The notes under the pieces: model-generated
What the model was told of the DNA's origin: nothing
The model's database searches: none
The model's input: the letters and a program-made list of their open reading frames with translations, nothing else
Shown: positions 1 to 7,829 of the stretch, in pieces
Layout of the letters: the number at the start of each line of letters is the position of its first letter
Position numbering within the stretch: position 1 is the stretch's first letter
Made by a program: the position numbers and the translations under genes
Assembly: GCA_965248255.1 (NCBI GenBank)
Contig: CBDFIW010000003.1
Span: 1,426,001 to 1,490,000 of the forward strand
Direction: 5' to 3'
Source: JAKZVK01 sp965248255
GTDB lineage: Bacteria > Acidobacteriota > Terriglobia > Bryobacterales > UBA6623
DNA length: 64,000 bases

Positions 1-318
1 CTTGGTTAACTTCGTCATCCGTCGTTGCTCATCCTTGGTCAGGTCGGTCTTTCGGCTCTTCGAAAAAATGCCGAGCAGGAAGAGCGGTATGGTGTCGTCA
101 TGAAAGTAGTAGATCACGCGCACTCCGCCGCGCTTGCCGACGCCCCTGCGGCCCCAGCGGATCTTCCGTAGACCGCCAGAACCCGACATGATGGTCCCAG
201 CTTCGGGGTTGCATGCCAAGTAACCGATGAACTCTGTCTTTTCGTCGTCGTCCCAGACCTCCTCGGCCCTGCTTGCGAACGGTTCGACTTCGACGACCAC
301 GATGGGCCTCGGGTCCAT
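1..318 (-). CDS. RelE/HigB-like toxin, 3' end beyond window
   Basis: The reading frame runs from an ATG at 318 leftwards off the window edge with 106 codons and no stop. The N-terminus reads MDPRPIVVVEVEPF. The second half carries the family hallmarks: GGLRKIRWGRRGVGKRGG, then VIYYFHDDTIPLFLLGIFSK, then a Lys/Arg/Asp-rich tail. This is the fold of the RelE/HigB-2 type II toxins, which cut ribosome-bound mRNA; the basic patch would contact RNA. Usual length is about 100-115 residues, so only a few residues should be missing. In HigB-2-type pairs the antitoxin often follows the toxin, which here would lie left of the window. No antitoxin-like gene lies upstream at 319-549. Family assignment is firm; activity is inferred. 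Confidence 0.8.
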   Translation of the reverse strand, partial: MDPRPIVVVEVEPFASRAEEVWDDDEKTEFIGYLACNPEAGTIMSGSGGLRKIRWGRRGVGKRGGVRVIYYFHDDTIPLFLLGIFSKSRKTDLTKDEQRRMTKLTK

Positions 319-549
319 GCTCTATTGTACGCCATTGGCGCATAGATTTGAAGCGCATGGGGGGCGGCCGGAGAAACCAGACGACATACGGTGCACGATC
401 GACCGGAGAGGAGGATTAGAGCCCTGGTGGCACCCTCGCGGCCCGGCGCTGCCACACCGCGCTCACGACCCTCTAGATGGGAACGGCGGTGGTCGCGGTA
501 GTTTGCGACGCCTCGGCGGAGCATCCGCTCAGGGCCGTGTTCGCGGAGG

Positions 550-2076
550 TCACACCAAGTCCCCGCGTGCAAAATGACCCCTTAACACACGGCGATAAAT
601 CCACTGCGGGATCACCGCCAGACCAGCGAGGATGATGAGCCCCTGGAATAATGTTGCGGGAATCCACAACCGCCAAAGAACCAACAGTGTTCCGACGGCA
701 AGCGCAAAGAGCATTGGCGTTCCCAACCAAGCCCCGGGCACCTTCCACTGGGCCGTCCTGAAGCTCTTCTGCGCAAACGCCAGTGGCGGGAGATATTTCA
801 GACCCATCCATTGAGCAGCTGGCATCAGGACGAACGCCAGGGCTAAAGCCAACACAAAACTCGGTACAAAGTCGAAGCTGAACTGGTGGCCTGCTAGCGA
901 GAGGCTCAACATCGCCAGAAGGCAATAGAGGATAGCCGTTGATCCAAGTGCAGCGGCACTTTGCATCAGACCGCCCCAATAGGCGACTTCTGCCAAGCGA
1001 GTCCGGGAAAGCGGGTAGAGCCAGCCCCGCCTCAGGGAAATAGAAAGGGTAACAACGGGTTCGAACGTGAACGACGCAACTATGAAACCGGTCCCCAACG
1101 CCCCGCACCAGTAGAAGATTGCAGGCAACGACGGGTCGTCAAGGGCGGCTTGAGGAGAAACCAGCGGGGTGGCATGGCCGGGAGGAACGAAAACGAACCA
1201 ATAGAGGATCTGCTCAGAATCGAGCGGTGAGTTTCCTATTCCCAAGGACCAGGCTACCGCGCTAATAGCAATCGGCCCACCCAGGGCATGCAACAGGATC
1301 ACGCGAAGCAACCAGAGTCTCTTCATCCCGAAGTTCTCATGTCTTCCGGCCCGGATCCAGTTGGCGGTCGACGTCCCCAGGTAGGGACGGTCCCAACTTG
1401 GTCCTGTTCTTCCCGCGGGGGCTACCGGCCGCGCCCGGGAAGAAAACGGAGCGGACGATGAGTCCGCCGGAGAAAGTCTGGCCTTAGCCGCGACGGGGTC
1501 AAGGCGTCGCCAGAGATACAACGCCGCCCCCGTAACCCCGACGATGAACCAAGGGATGGGGTGGGCCTGGCAAAGTGCTGCGATCCGATCGATGAAAATT
1601 ACGGTCAGTACAATCGCAGCCGGAGCGAGCAGAGTGAAAGCGCCAAACCGAGCCGAGGGATCTCCCAGAACGTACGGGGTCGCCGCCGCTAGGCCCAGGC
1701 TGAATCCGAGTGCGGCCAAGCCAAAAATCGCCGGCCCGTACGATCCGCCCATTGTGATGTGAAGCCACACGCCCGCCAACGCCACTATAACGCCGGTCAT
1801 CATCACCGAAGACAACAACCCGCGGTGGAGGCCGGGGAGCGTCCAAGAGAACGAACAGCTCTCCAACTCTCCGACCGCCTGCCCGATCACGAAGCCTACA
1901 AACGCAGCAAACAACAGCGCCACGTGAGCCCCGTCCGCTCGCTCGCGGTGACCCGTGTTGATGAGGATCGCGATCAGCGCGGCCAGGAGCCAAAACGCCA
2001 AAATGTTGGGGATCCCGACGGGGAGGCGCGGCTTGGCCGGACGCCACAATAACCGGAAGAGCGCGTACAGGTTCAT
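550..2076 (-). CDS. ABC-2-like transporter permease
   Basis: A 508-residue hydrophobic protein, the last gene of a three-gene operon. Its ATG overlaps the stop of the ATPase gene by four bases (ATGA), so translation is probably coupled. Residues 22-190 hold about five to six membrane segments. Residues 195-245 form a Pro/Ser/Arg-rich hydrophilic linker. From MKRLWLLRVI (about 251) a second block of about six membrane segments runs to residue 500. The two-block layout suggests either a fused pair of permease halves or one large ABC-2 type subunit. The substrate is not readable; YtrA-type operons in other bacteria are linked to cell-envelope stress or antibiotic response. Confidence is high for a membrane subunit, low for the substrate. 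Confidence 0.75.
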   Translation of the reverse strand: MNLYALFRLLWRPAKPRLPVGIPNILAFWLLAALIAILINTGHRERADGAHVALLFAAFVGFVIGQAVGELESCSFSWTLPGLHRGLLSSVMMTGVIVALAGVWLHITMGGSYGPAIFGLAALGFSLGLAAATPYVLGDPSARFGAFTLLAPAAIVLTVIFIDRIAALCQAHPIPWFIVGVTGAALYLWRRLDPVAAKARLSPADSSSAPFSSRARPVAPAGRTGPSWDRPYLGTSTANWIRAGRHENFGMKRLWLLRVILLHALGGPIAISAVAWSLGIGNSPLDSEQILYWFVFVPPGHATPLVSPQAALDDPSLPAIFYWCGALGTGFIVASFTFEPVVTLSISLRRGWLYPLSRTRLAEVAYWGGLMQSAAALGSTAILYCLLAMLSLSLAGHQFSFDFVPSFVLALALAFVLMPAAQWMGLKYLPPLAFAQKSFRTAQWKVPGAWLGTPMLFALAVGTLLVLWRLWIPATLFQGLIILAGLAVIPQWIYRRVLRGHFARGDLV

Positions 2077-2960
2077 GACGCCTTCTCCTTCAGGAGCAGC
2101 GGAAACATCCCCTCCAGGCTCAAGGGCCGGCTGACGACCTCGGCTTGGTATCTCTTCTTGAACTGACCGAACTCGCTCGGCGCGCCCCGCACCATGACGT
2201 GCGCCTCGAAGCGATTCCCCTCATGCTGCAGAACAAAATCGTCGTTGATCGGCTCCGGCAGGGTTCCCGCAGAGGAGGTCACCATCCATTCCGCATAACT
2301 CTCCCTTAACTCATCCAAGGGCGCGCTGACCCTGATCTGCCCCTCGTCCAAACAGACGACCCAATCGACCACTTTCTCGACATCTTGCAAGAGGTGGGAC
2401 GAGATCACCGTTGTGTTGGCATCCTCTCGAAACAGCTCCAGCAGGAACAACAGGAATTGCTCCCGCACGATTGGGTCCATCGAAGCCACCGGCTCGTCGA
2501 GCAAGAGCAGGTCCGGGTGATGGCAGACGGCCATCACGATCTCCAGCTTCTGCCGATTGCCGGTGGAAAGCGTCGATATCTTTTTGGAGCGATCGAGTTC
2601 GAGTTCGCGAAGTAACCGTTCCTGTAGCTGCCGGTCCCACCGCTTGTAGAACGACGAGACATAGCGTAGGTGCTGCTCAACGGTCATCCAATCCAGTAAA
2701 TTGCTTTCCTGATGGACGACCCCGATACGTGACAACTCCTCGTGTCCGAGGTTGCCGCTGGGACACCGCAGCGTGAAACACTCCCCGCTCGTGGGCAGGT
2801 AGAGACCCGCGAGGTGCCGAAGCAACGTCGTTTTGCCCGCACCATTTCGTCCGATGAGGCCGACGACGGACTGCTCCGGAATCGAGAGGCTCATGTCGTC
2901 GAGCGCGGTCGTCTCACCGAGTTTCTTCGTCAGATTCCTCACTTCGAAAGCATGTTTCAT
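2073..2960 (-). CDS. ABC transporter ATP-binding protein
   Basis: 295 residues from the ATG at 2960, which has GAGAGGGA just upstream; a longer upstream frame exists but lies inside the regulator gene. Walker A is GRNGAGKTT (37-45), the Q-loop Gln is near 84, the signature is LSTGNRQ (131-137, a variant of LSGGQ), Walker B is LLLLDEP (151-157), and the H-loop His lies in VISSHLLQDVE. The LSTGN-type signature is typical of the EcsA/YtrB/CcmA-like ATPases that pair with ABC-2 permeases. The C-terminal ~70 residues form an extra domain after the nucleotide-binding core. The start overlaps the GntR gene by 47 bases and the stop overlaps the permease start by 4, so the three form one transcription unit powering the permease at 550-2076. 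Confidence 0.92.
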   Translation of the reverse strand: MKHAFEVRNLTKKLGETTALDDMSLSIPEQSVVGLIGRNGAGKTTLLRHLAGLYLPTSGECFTLRCPSGNLGHEELSRIGVVHQESNLLDWMTVEQHLRYVSSFYKRWDRQLQERLLRELELDRSKKISTLSTGNRQKLEIVMAVCHHPDLLLLDEPVASMDPIVREQFLLFLLELFREDANTTVISSHLLQDVEKVVDWVVCLDEGQIRVSAPLDELRESYAEWMVTSSAGTLPEPINDDFVLQHEGNRFEAHVMVRGAPSEFGQFKKRYQAEVVSRPLSLEGMFPLLLKEKAS

Positions 2961-3354
2961 TGGTCCCTCTCGCAGAGGCCTCGGGTGCTTGAAGAAGCTC
3001 CTTAAACACTCCGACAGCCTCCGTACTCTCGATGCCACACTGACGAGCAATGGTGACCGAAGACGCCAGGTTGAGACGGAGCTGCTCGAGTTTGTTGGAA
3101 CGGGCCTCACCTGGGTCAAGCTCCCCTACGACCAGCCGCATTCCACGCCGCCGCTCAACCACTTGCTCTTTCTCCAAGAAGCTGTATGACTTGCTGATGG
3201 TCATCGGATTCACGCCTAGTTGTGCCGAAAGGACGCGGGTTGAAGGCAGTTCGTCCCCTGGCTTGAGCAGTCCGCTCGCGATGTGGAACTTGATCTGGTC
3301 CATCAACTGTCGATAGACGGGGACTCCGTTGTGATGGTCAATCGAGATCAGCAT
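2914..3354 (-). CDS. GntR-family regulator, YtrA subfamily
   Basis: 146 residues, the first gene of the ABC operon. Residues 1-75 are a GntR winged helix-turn-helix: MLISIDHHNGVPVYRQLMDQ, then a Leu/Gly stretch ending in PGDELPSTRVLSAQLGVNP, then the recognition helix TISKSYSFLEKE and the wing with ERRRGMRLVV. The effector region is short (about 70 residues), as in YtrA-type GntR proteins, which usually repress their own ABC operon. The last 47 bases overlap the ATPase gene. A likely operator lies 17-42 bases upstream of its start, over the -10 box (separate entry). The role is probably autorepression lifted by an envelope or antibiotic signal; the signal itself is unknown. Confidence 0.9.
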   Translation of the reverse strand: MLISIDHHNGVPVYRQLMDQIKFHIASGLLKPGDELPSTRVLSAQLGVNPMTISKSYSFLEKEQVVERRRGMRLVVGELDPGEARSNKLEQLRLNLASSVTIARQCGIESTEAVGVFKELLQAPEASARGTNETCFRSEESDEETR

Positions 3355-3370
3355 GAAGATTTCATCAGCA

Positions 3371-3415
3371 TACTGTATTAGTTTATATCTACACTATGTC
3401 TCTAGCTCAGGTCAA
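3371..3415 (-). promoter_or_regulatory. Promoter and GntR operator of ABC operon
   Basis: On the minus strand a -35 box TTGACC (3415-3410) is followed after 18 bases by a -10 box TAGATA (3391-3386). An inverted repeat, TAGTGTA-N12-TACAGTA (3396-3371), 6 of 7 positions symmetric, covers the -10 box and expected start site. YtrA-type repressors bind this kind of TGTA...TACA palindrome. The stretch is clearly AT-rich against its surroundings. Placement directly upstream of gntR argues for autoregulation; binding is inferred. Confidence 0.6.
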
Positions 3416-3743
3416 GTCTTTTCTGGCTGGAGTGTCACTTTTGTCGTCGCGGCTCTGTGTGACGGAGAATTCCGCCCTGATTGTTGACCTAACCCCTACG
3501 AAAATAACGACATAGCGCTCGTCCACGGATACTAGCCGAGAAACCCGTTTCGCCCAAACAAACCACCCTCCGAGGCCTTCAGAGTGTCGTCGGAGGGGTC
3601 ACGAACAGGCCCATCTCAAAGGGCTTGTCGGCGGTACGATCCGATTGCTCAACGGAATCGTTGGCAAGGTCGGGACTTGGCTCAGTGGCCCGAGGGGTCG
3701 CTGGTTTGACTGTAGGCGAGGTTTCCCCAGAACCCGGGAGCTT
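3416..3743. other. Intergenic, no gene seen
   Basis: Non-coding stretch between the divergent ABC operon and the peptidase leader. No frame has a convincing start with a family signature. The only structure is the left leader copy that begins at about 3744. Confidence 0.5.
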
Positions 3744-3892
3744 AGCGGGTGAGTCTGTTGTCCGAGGAGCCTGAATGCTGTTATCGTACGGCCTTGTGTT
3801 GTCGTTCCGGGCCGACGGGAGCGCGGCAGCTCGCCCCGTAGATCGCCCGGCATCTTGCGATCAATATGGGACTTACGACCAATATCGGACGC
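3744..3892 (+). repeat. Diverged leader duplication, copy A
   Basis: About 149 bp aligning with roughly 80% identity (by eye) to 7030-7179. Both share the blocks TACGG(C/T)CTTGT(G/A)TTGTCGTT, GCCGACGGGA and GCGGCAGC and end in ATGGGACTTAC...AATATCGGACGC, with GATATCGGACGC in copy B. In copy B this is the leader and first codons of the gene at 7153. In copy A the ATG at 3866 survives and encodes MGLTTNIGR, but similarity to the gene stops there, so copy A is a truncated relic of the same gene start. The peptidase gene at 3994 lies between the two copies. Confidence 0.7.
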
Positions 3893-3993
3893 TCGGCTCT
3901 TGGTGGTTTTGAGGATGATCGCGCTCACGGACGCCCGGCTGGTCGACACGCAATTCGGCCCTTCACCGGGTCTAGGCAGGAGGGGAAGGACAC

Positions 3994-6960
3994 ATGGCGA
4001 GTGAAGCACGTACCAACGCTTTGGAACGTCTGAAGAAAGCAAGGCAAGTGGATAAAGTGATCTGGCCCGCGCCCGCCGATGCGCCGACATACTTGTACGG
4101 GCGTCTGTCGACGTCCGCAGAAAAGGAGCCGGAGGACCTCGTCCACGAGTTCCTTGCGAAGCACGGAGACCTCTACGGGATCGCGTCTCGTAATGGGTAC
4201 CGGGTCTCTTCCGTGAAGCAAGACTCCCGCGGCAACCGCCACGTGCGGGTCGAGTGCTTTCACGCCGGACGACGTGTCTACCCGTCGAGTCTGGCGTTGT
4301 GGATCGATCCCTCGGGCGTCTTGCACTGCATCCGGGCCAAGTGGCCGACGCTTCCGCGAATTCGGACGAGCAAGCCGCAGATCTCTTCTGCAGCGGCCGT
4401 TCGCTCGGTCGCGAAGCTGCGCGACAAAGCGAAGCTCAAGGGCGCGGTCGGGGAGCCGCAGCTCGAGTACCATGTCGTCCAGCGCGGCCGGCGTACGAGC
4501 GTCATCCTGGCGTGGAGCTTCGTGGCGCGGTTTTCAGGCCACGGTCCCTCCACCGAAGGATTCGTCGTCAACGCAGCGACCGGCAAACTCGTCAGGCGTT
4601 ACGTAGATGAGGACGAGGTTGGCGCGACAACGACCGGGATCGGAATCAACAACACCGACGAGACCGCCGCGTCGCCCGTGCGTACAATCGACGTCGATGA
4701 CCCCGGCGGAGGCGCCGACCTGACGTTGTTGGACACTTCGCGCTCCGTGGATATCGAGACGCGGGACATGGCGGGCGCGGAGGACGCGGGCGGCGCTTAC
4801 TCGCTGTGCGCCGACGACGACAGTGACGGCGAGTTCACAGACCTCACCAACGCGCCGCGGACGGCTAGTGACCGCACAGAGGTCGGCGCCCACTTCAACA
4901 CGGCAGTCATGCACGACTACCTGGCGCGGGCGGTGACCGTCAACGGGATCGCGCTTTTCGGACGCACGGGTTGGGGGAACGACGCCGCAACGAAGTGGAT
5001 CTCGCTGGTGCACAAGGTTAAACCCGGGAACGTAAACAGCTCGGCTTTCAGCCGCACGCATCAACTCACCTCACACACCGACGGTGACGGCGTCAACATG
5101 ACCTACAAGCCCTCGCTCGATACGTGCACGCACGAGTGGGCGCACGCCGTGCAGTTCAACGAGGTGACGGGAGGCATCAGCCCCAGCGGCGGTGGACTCG
5201 ACGGCACCGCGGGCGAGAACTTTGTGCTGAAGGAAGCGGCGGCCGACATGTTCGCTGGTGCCGTCAATCGGGAGTGGGGATGGCACTTCGCCTTCGCGTT
5301 CGAGGATGACGTGGCCCTCGCGGGTGCCACGCACGCGTCCACCGGCGGGCGTCTGCGTGGGTTCCAGGAGCCCTCGGCGTATACCCAGCCCGATCACTAC
5401 TACGCTGGCGGGGACACTCTCGGCCTTGGATATGCGGGTGTGACGGGCGCGACGCAGGAGAAAGACTACAAGCGGGTCGGTATCCTCGACAAAGCGGCCT
5501 ACCTCATCGCCGCCGGGGGTACCCATCCTTCGGCCGGCTCTGACCCCGCCACCTATCCGCCGATCGCGGTCTACGGAATCGGGGCGCGCTGCTTCGAGAA
5601 CATCCTCTACTACGTCCAGACGCAGCTGATGGGTCCCGCTGACGTGTTTGTCGATTTCCGCCAGGAGATGATCGACGCGGCGAATGCCTTGTACCCGGAT
5701 GATCCTTGCAGGGGGCAGACGGTCGCGCGCGCGTTCGACGCCGTAGGCATCTACGAGGAGGGAGACACGCCACCGGCCCTCTTGGGCCCGGACCCCATGA
5801 TCACCCCATGGGGAGCGCGCACGGACCACCCTCCCTACTGGCAGAGTCCGGACATCTACGTCAAGGATGCGGGCGGCGCCATCGCACCGCCGCTCAAAGG
5901 CCAAATGAACCGGCTGATCGCGTTAGTGACGAACATTGGTGACGTGGATGCCATCGGCGTCGACGTGGCGTTCTCCTTTAAACCCTACGGCATGGGCACG
6001 AGCGGCAACGCCGAGAAGACCATCGGCACCGACAACCTAGACGTCGCGGCCGGCGCTTCGGTAGAAGTCGAGATCCCGTGGGATCTCACCAACCTCGCGG
6101 ATACCAACGGCGGGCAGTGGCCACTGCCCCTCGGCAACTTCGACCACTTCTGCGTGGTCGTGCGACTGGCGCACGGGCCTGACGTGGACACCTGCAACAA
6201 CGCGGCGCAGAACAACTTCGGCGATGTCGGAAGCGTCGAAGATGGCGACGGGGTCTCGAACTTTGTGATAGGAAACGTAGAGAAGCGCGCGCGATGGATT
6301 GCGCTGTTACCCCACCACTGCATCCCAGCCGACTGGTCCGTTGAACTGGACCTGAAGAACGTCTTCGCGGGCAACGCCTCCGCTGCGCGAGAGCTGGCAG
6401 AGATCAAAGACGCCGAGGTTCCGTGGGTTGGCGCCGCACGCGACGCCATCGTGATCCCGATGCGCGGCCGAGAGAGCCGGGCGGCGCAATTCAGGTGGAA
6501 GATACGGTCGCGTGAAGCCTACGATGGGCCCATTCACGGTTGCCTCCACGGGCGCGCCGAAGGCCTGGCCGAGATAACCGGGAAGCTGCTGGCCAGGGTC
6601 CAGTACCTCGCCCTGAAGGGACGCCGCTTCCGGGCGCGTATTGTGGGACGGATCAAGACGCAGTCGGGCAACACGGTGGTCCGGGGCGAACTGTCCGGCG
6701 ACGTCAGCCCAAAGACCGGCAAGTTCGGTGCAGCATTCTCGGGCCTGGCCGGCCGCCGTGCAGACGACGCAAAACGCACGAAATTCAAGGTGGAGGGTGT
6801 CATGGCGGCCTCCGCGTCGATCTCGTTCGCAGTGGTCAACGGTGGAGACCAGCAGGGGATCGACCTCGGCGTCCCGATCGTGGGCAATTCGCGGGAAGTG
6901 TGCGGCGCCCTCCGGGTGCCGCTGGCTCGGCGCAAACTCCGCAAGCGCAGAGACGGCTGA
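3994..6960 (+). CDS. M4-like (thermolysin-type) metallopeptidase
   Basis: 988 residues. Residues ~40-115 resemble the fungalysin/thermolysin propeptide (HEFLAKHGDLYGI... VRVECFHAGRRVYPSSLAL). The catalytic centre is HEWAH (H380, E381, H384) with the third zinc ligand likely E414 in LKEAAADMFAG, like the NEAxxD segment of M4 peptidases; D418 also fits. The stretch with KAAYLIAAGG, YGIGARCFENILYY and ARAFDAVGIYEEGD matches the M4 C-terminal helical lobe. From ~610 come CARDB/Ig-like beta domains (NRLIALVTNIGDVDAIGVDV) and a further basic C-terminal region. Unlike ordinary M4 enzymes no signal peptide is visible at the start (MASEARTNALERLKK), so export may be non-classical or the start misplaced. 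GGAGGGGAAGGACAC precedes the ATG. It lies between two leader copies. Confidence 0.8.
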   Translation: MASEARTNALERLKKARQVDKVIWPAPADAPTYLYGRLSTSAEKEPEDLVHEFLAKHGDLYGIASRNGYRVSSVKQDSRGNRHVRVECFHAGRRVYPSSLALWIDPSGVLHCIRAKWPTLPRIRTSKPQISSAAAVRSVAKLRDKAKLKGAVGEPQLEYHVVQRGRRTSVILAWSFVARFSGHGPSTEGFVVNAATGKLVRRYVDEDEVGATTTGIGINNTDETAASPVRTIDVDDPGGGADLTLLDTSRSVDIETRDMAGAEDAGGAYSLCADDDSDGEFTDLTNAPRTASDRTEVGAHFNTAVMHDYLARAVTVNGIALFGRTGWGNDAATKWISLVHKVKPGNVNSSAFSRTHQLTSHTDGDGVNMTYKPSLDTCTHEWAHAVQFNEVTGGISPSGGGLDGTAGENFVLKEAAADMFAGAVNREWGWHFAFAFEDDVALAGATHASTGGRLRGFQEPSAYTQPDHYYAGGDTLGLGYAGVTGATQEKDYKRVGILDKAAYLIAAGGTHPSAGSDPATYPPIAVYGIGARCFENILYYVQTQLMGPADVFVDFRQEMIDAANALYPDDPCRGQTVARAFDAVGIYEEGDTPPALLGPDPMITPWGARTDHPPYWQSPDIYVKDAGGAIAPPLKGQMNRLIALVTNIGDVDAIGVDVAFSFKPYGMGTSGNAEKTIGTDNLDVAAGASVEVEIPWDLTNLADTNGGQWPLPLGNFDHFCVVVRLAHGPDVDTCNNAAQNNFGDVGSVEDGDGVSNFVIGNVEKRARWIALLPHHCIPADWSVELDLKNVFAGNASAARELAEIKDAEVPWVGAARDAIVIPMRGRESRAAQFRWKIRSREAYDGPIHGCLHGRAEGLAEITGKLLARVQYLALKGRRFRARIVGRIKTQSGNTVVRGELSGDVSPKTGKFGAAFSGLAGRRADDAKRTKFKVEGVMAASASISFAVVNGGDQQGIDLGVPIVGNSREVCGALRVPLARRKLRKRRDG

Positions 6961-7029
6961 ACTGAGGACGACGTCCCTCGACCAGCCAGTTAGCGAGGCT
7001 GGAAGGGACAAGAAAAACCTGGGGGCCTA

Positions 7030-7179
7030 TCGGGTGGAATTTGCTGTCCGGGGAGCCGGAAGGTTGCTATGGTACGGTCTTGTATTGTCGTTTCGTGCCG
7101 ACGGGATCGCGGCAGCTTCGCACCGTAGGTCGCGCGGCATCTTGTGAGCAGAATGGGACTTACCAGCGATATCGGACGC
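7030..7179 (+). repeat. Diverged leader duplication, copy B
   Basis: The intact copy of the ~150-bp leader also found at 3744-3892. It spans the 5' region and the first nine or so codons (MGLTSDIGRRIE) of the gene at 7153. The GTG at 7144 is not kept in copy A (GCG there) whereas the ATG at 7153 is, which favours 7153 as the true start. Confidence 0.7.
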
Positions 7180-7797
7180 CGCATCGAGTTGGTCGCGATG
7201 GACCCGCATTTCCACGAGATCTCGATGGCGCTGTATCGCCGGGAGCGTGAAGACGGGCCACAACTGCTCGTTCATACTTACAGCCGCATCGAAGGTGCGC
7301 TCCAGCGTGTCGAGTCCGTGGCCGCCGCGATGGTGGCTCTGGGCGGGATGCAGCCGGTCGAGGGAGATGCTCAGCGGGTTCGGTTCCCCTGTGGCAGGTC
7401 ACACCATATGGCCTCGCGGCGTCTCTTCCTTGAGGCTTGCAAGTTGCCACCGGCAAGCGACGCTACCGCGCGGCGGCTCCACGTCTTTGACAAGAAGTCG
7501 AGCGCGAACGTGACCGTGACCAGCCTCGGCGAAGGCGCCTACCAGCTTCATACCGACGGCCAGGGCGACAAGGCAGCCATGCGCCGGGCGGCCATCGCCG
7601 GCGGCCTGGTCAAGCTTGCCGAAATGGAGTGGCTGGAGCGCGATGCGGACAAGATCGCGTTCCCATGCGGGCGGTCCCACGATAAACTGGTAGGTCTGCT
7701 ACTGGTTCGCGCGCAGAACGTACGAAGCGTCGAGCGCGAGCTCGAAGCCGCTGCCGCGCGGGGTCAGTTGCTCGCGCCGAGCGCCCAGAAACAATGA
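7153..7797 (+). CDS. Unknown protein with duplicated FPCGRSH motif
   Basis: 214 residues from ATG 7153; a GTG at 7144 would add three residues but is not conserved in the duplicated leader. I do not recognise the family. The protein has an internal repeat: VRFPCGRSHHMASRRLFLEA in the first half and IAFPCGRSHDKLVGLLLVRA in the second, each preceded by an Ala/Gly/Met-rich helix (AAAMVALGGMQPVEGD and AGGLVKLAEMEWLERD). The Cys-Gly-Arg-Ser-His hexad repeated once per domain could bind a metal or nucleotide, but that is a guess. No signal peptide or membrane segment. It ends 32 bases before the methyltransferase operon on the same strand, so it may be co-transcribed with it. Confidence 0.65.
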   Translation: MGLTSDIGRRIELVAMDPHFHEISMALYRREREDGPQLLVHTYSRIEGALQRVESVAAAMVALGGMQPVEGDAQRVRFPCGRSHHMASRRLFLEACKLPPASDATARRLHVFDKKSSANVTVTSLGEGAYQLHTDGQGDKAAMRRAAIAGGLVKLAEMEWLERDADKIAFPCGRSHDKLVGLLLVRAQNVRSVERELEAAAARGQLLAPSAQKQ

Positions 7798-7829
7798 CAT
7801 CGAAACAGTGACCCTGGAGTGTTCGAGAC

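Noticed and set aside
1050..1080. tRNA T-arm-like GGTTCGAACG
   Set aside because: It lies within the permease gene and no acceptor or anticodon arms pair around it.
2961..3119. Longer N-terminus for the ABC ATPase
   Set aside because: The extra 53 codons lie wholly inside the GntR gene, and the ATG at 2960 has a good ribosome site and begins the ATPase domain.
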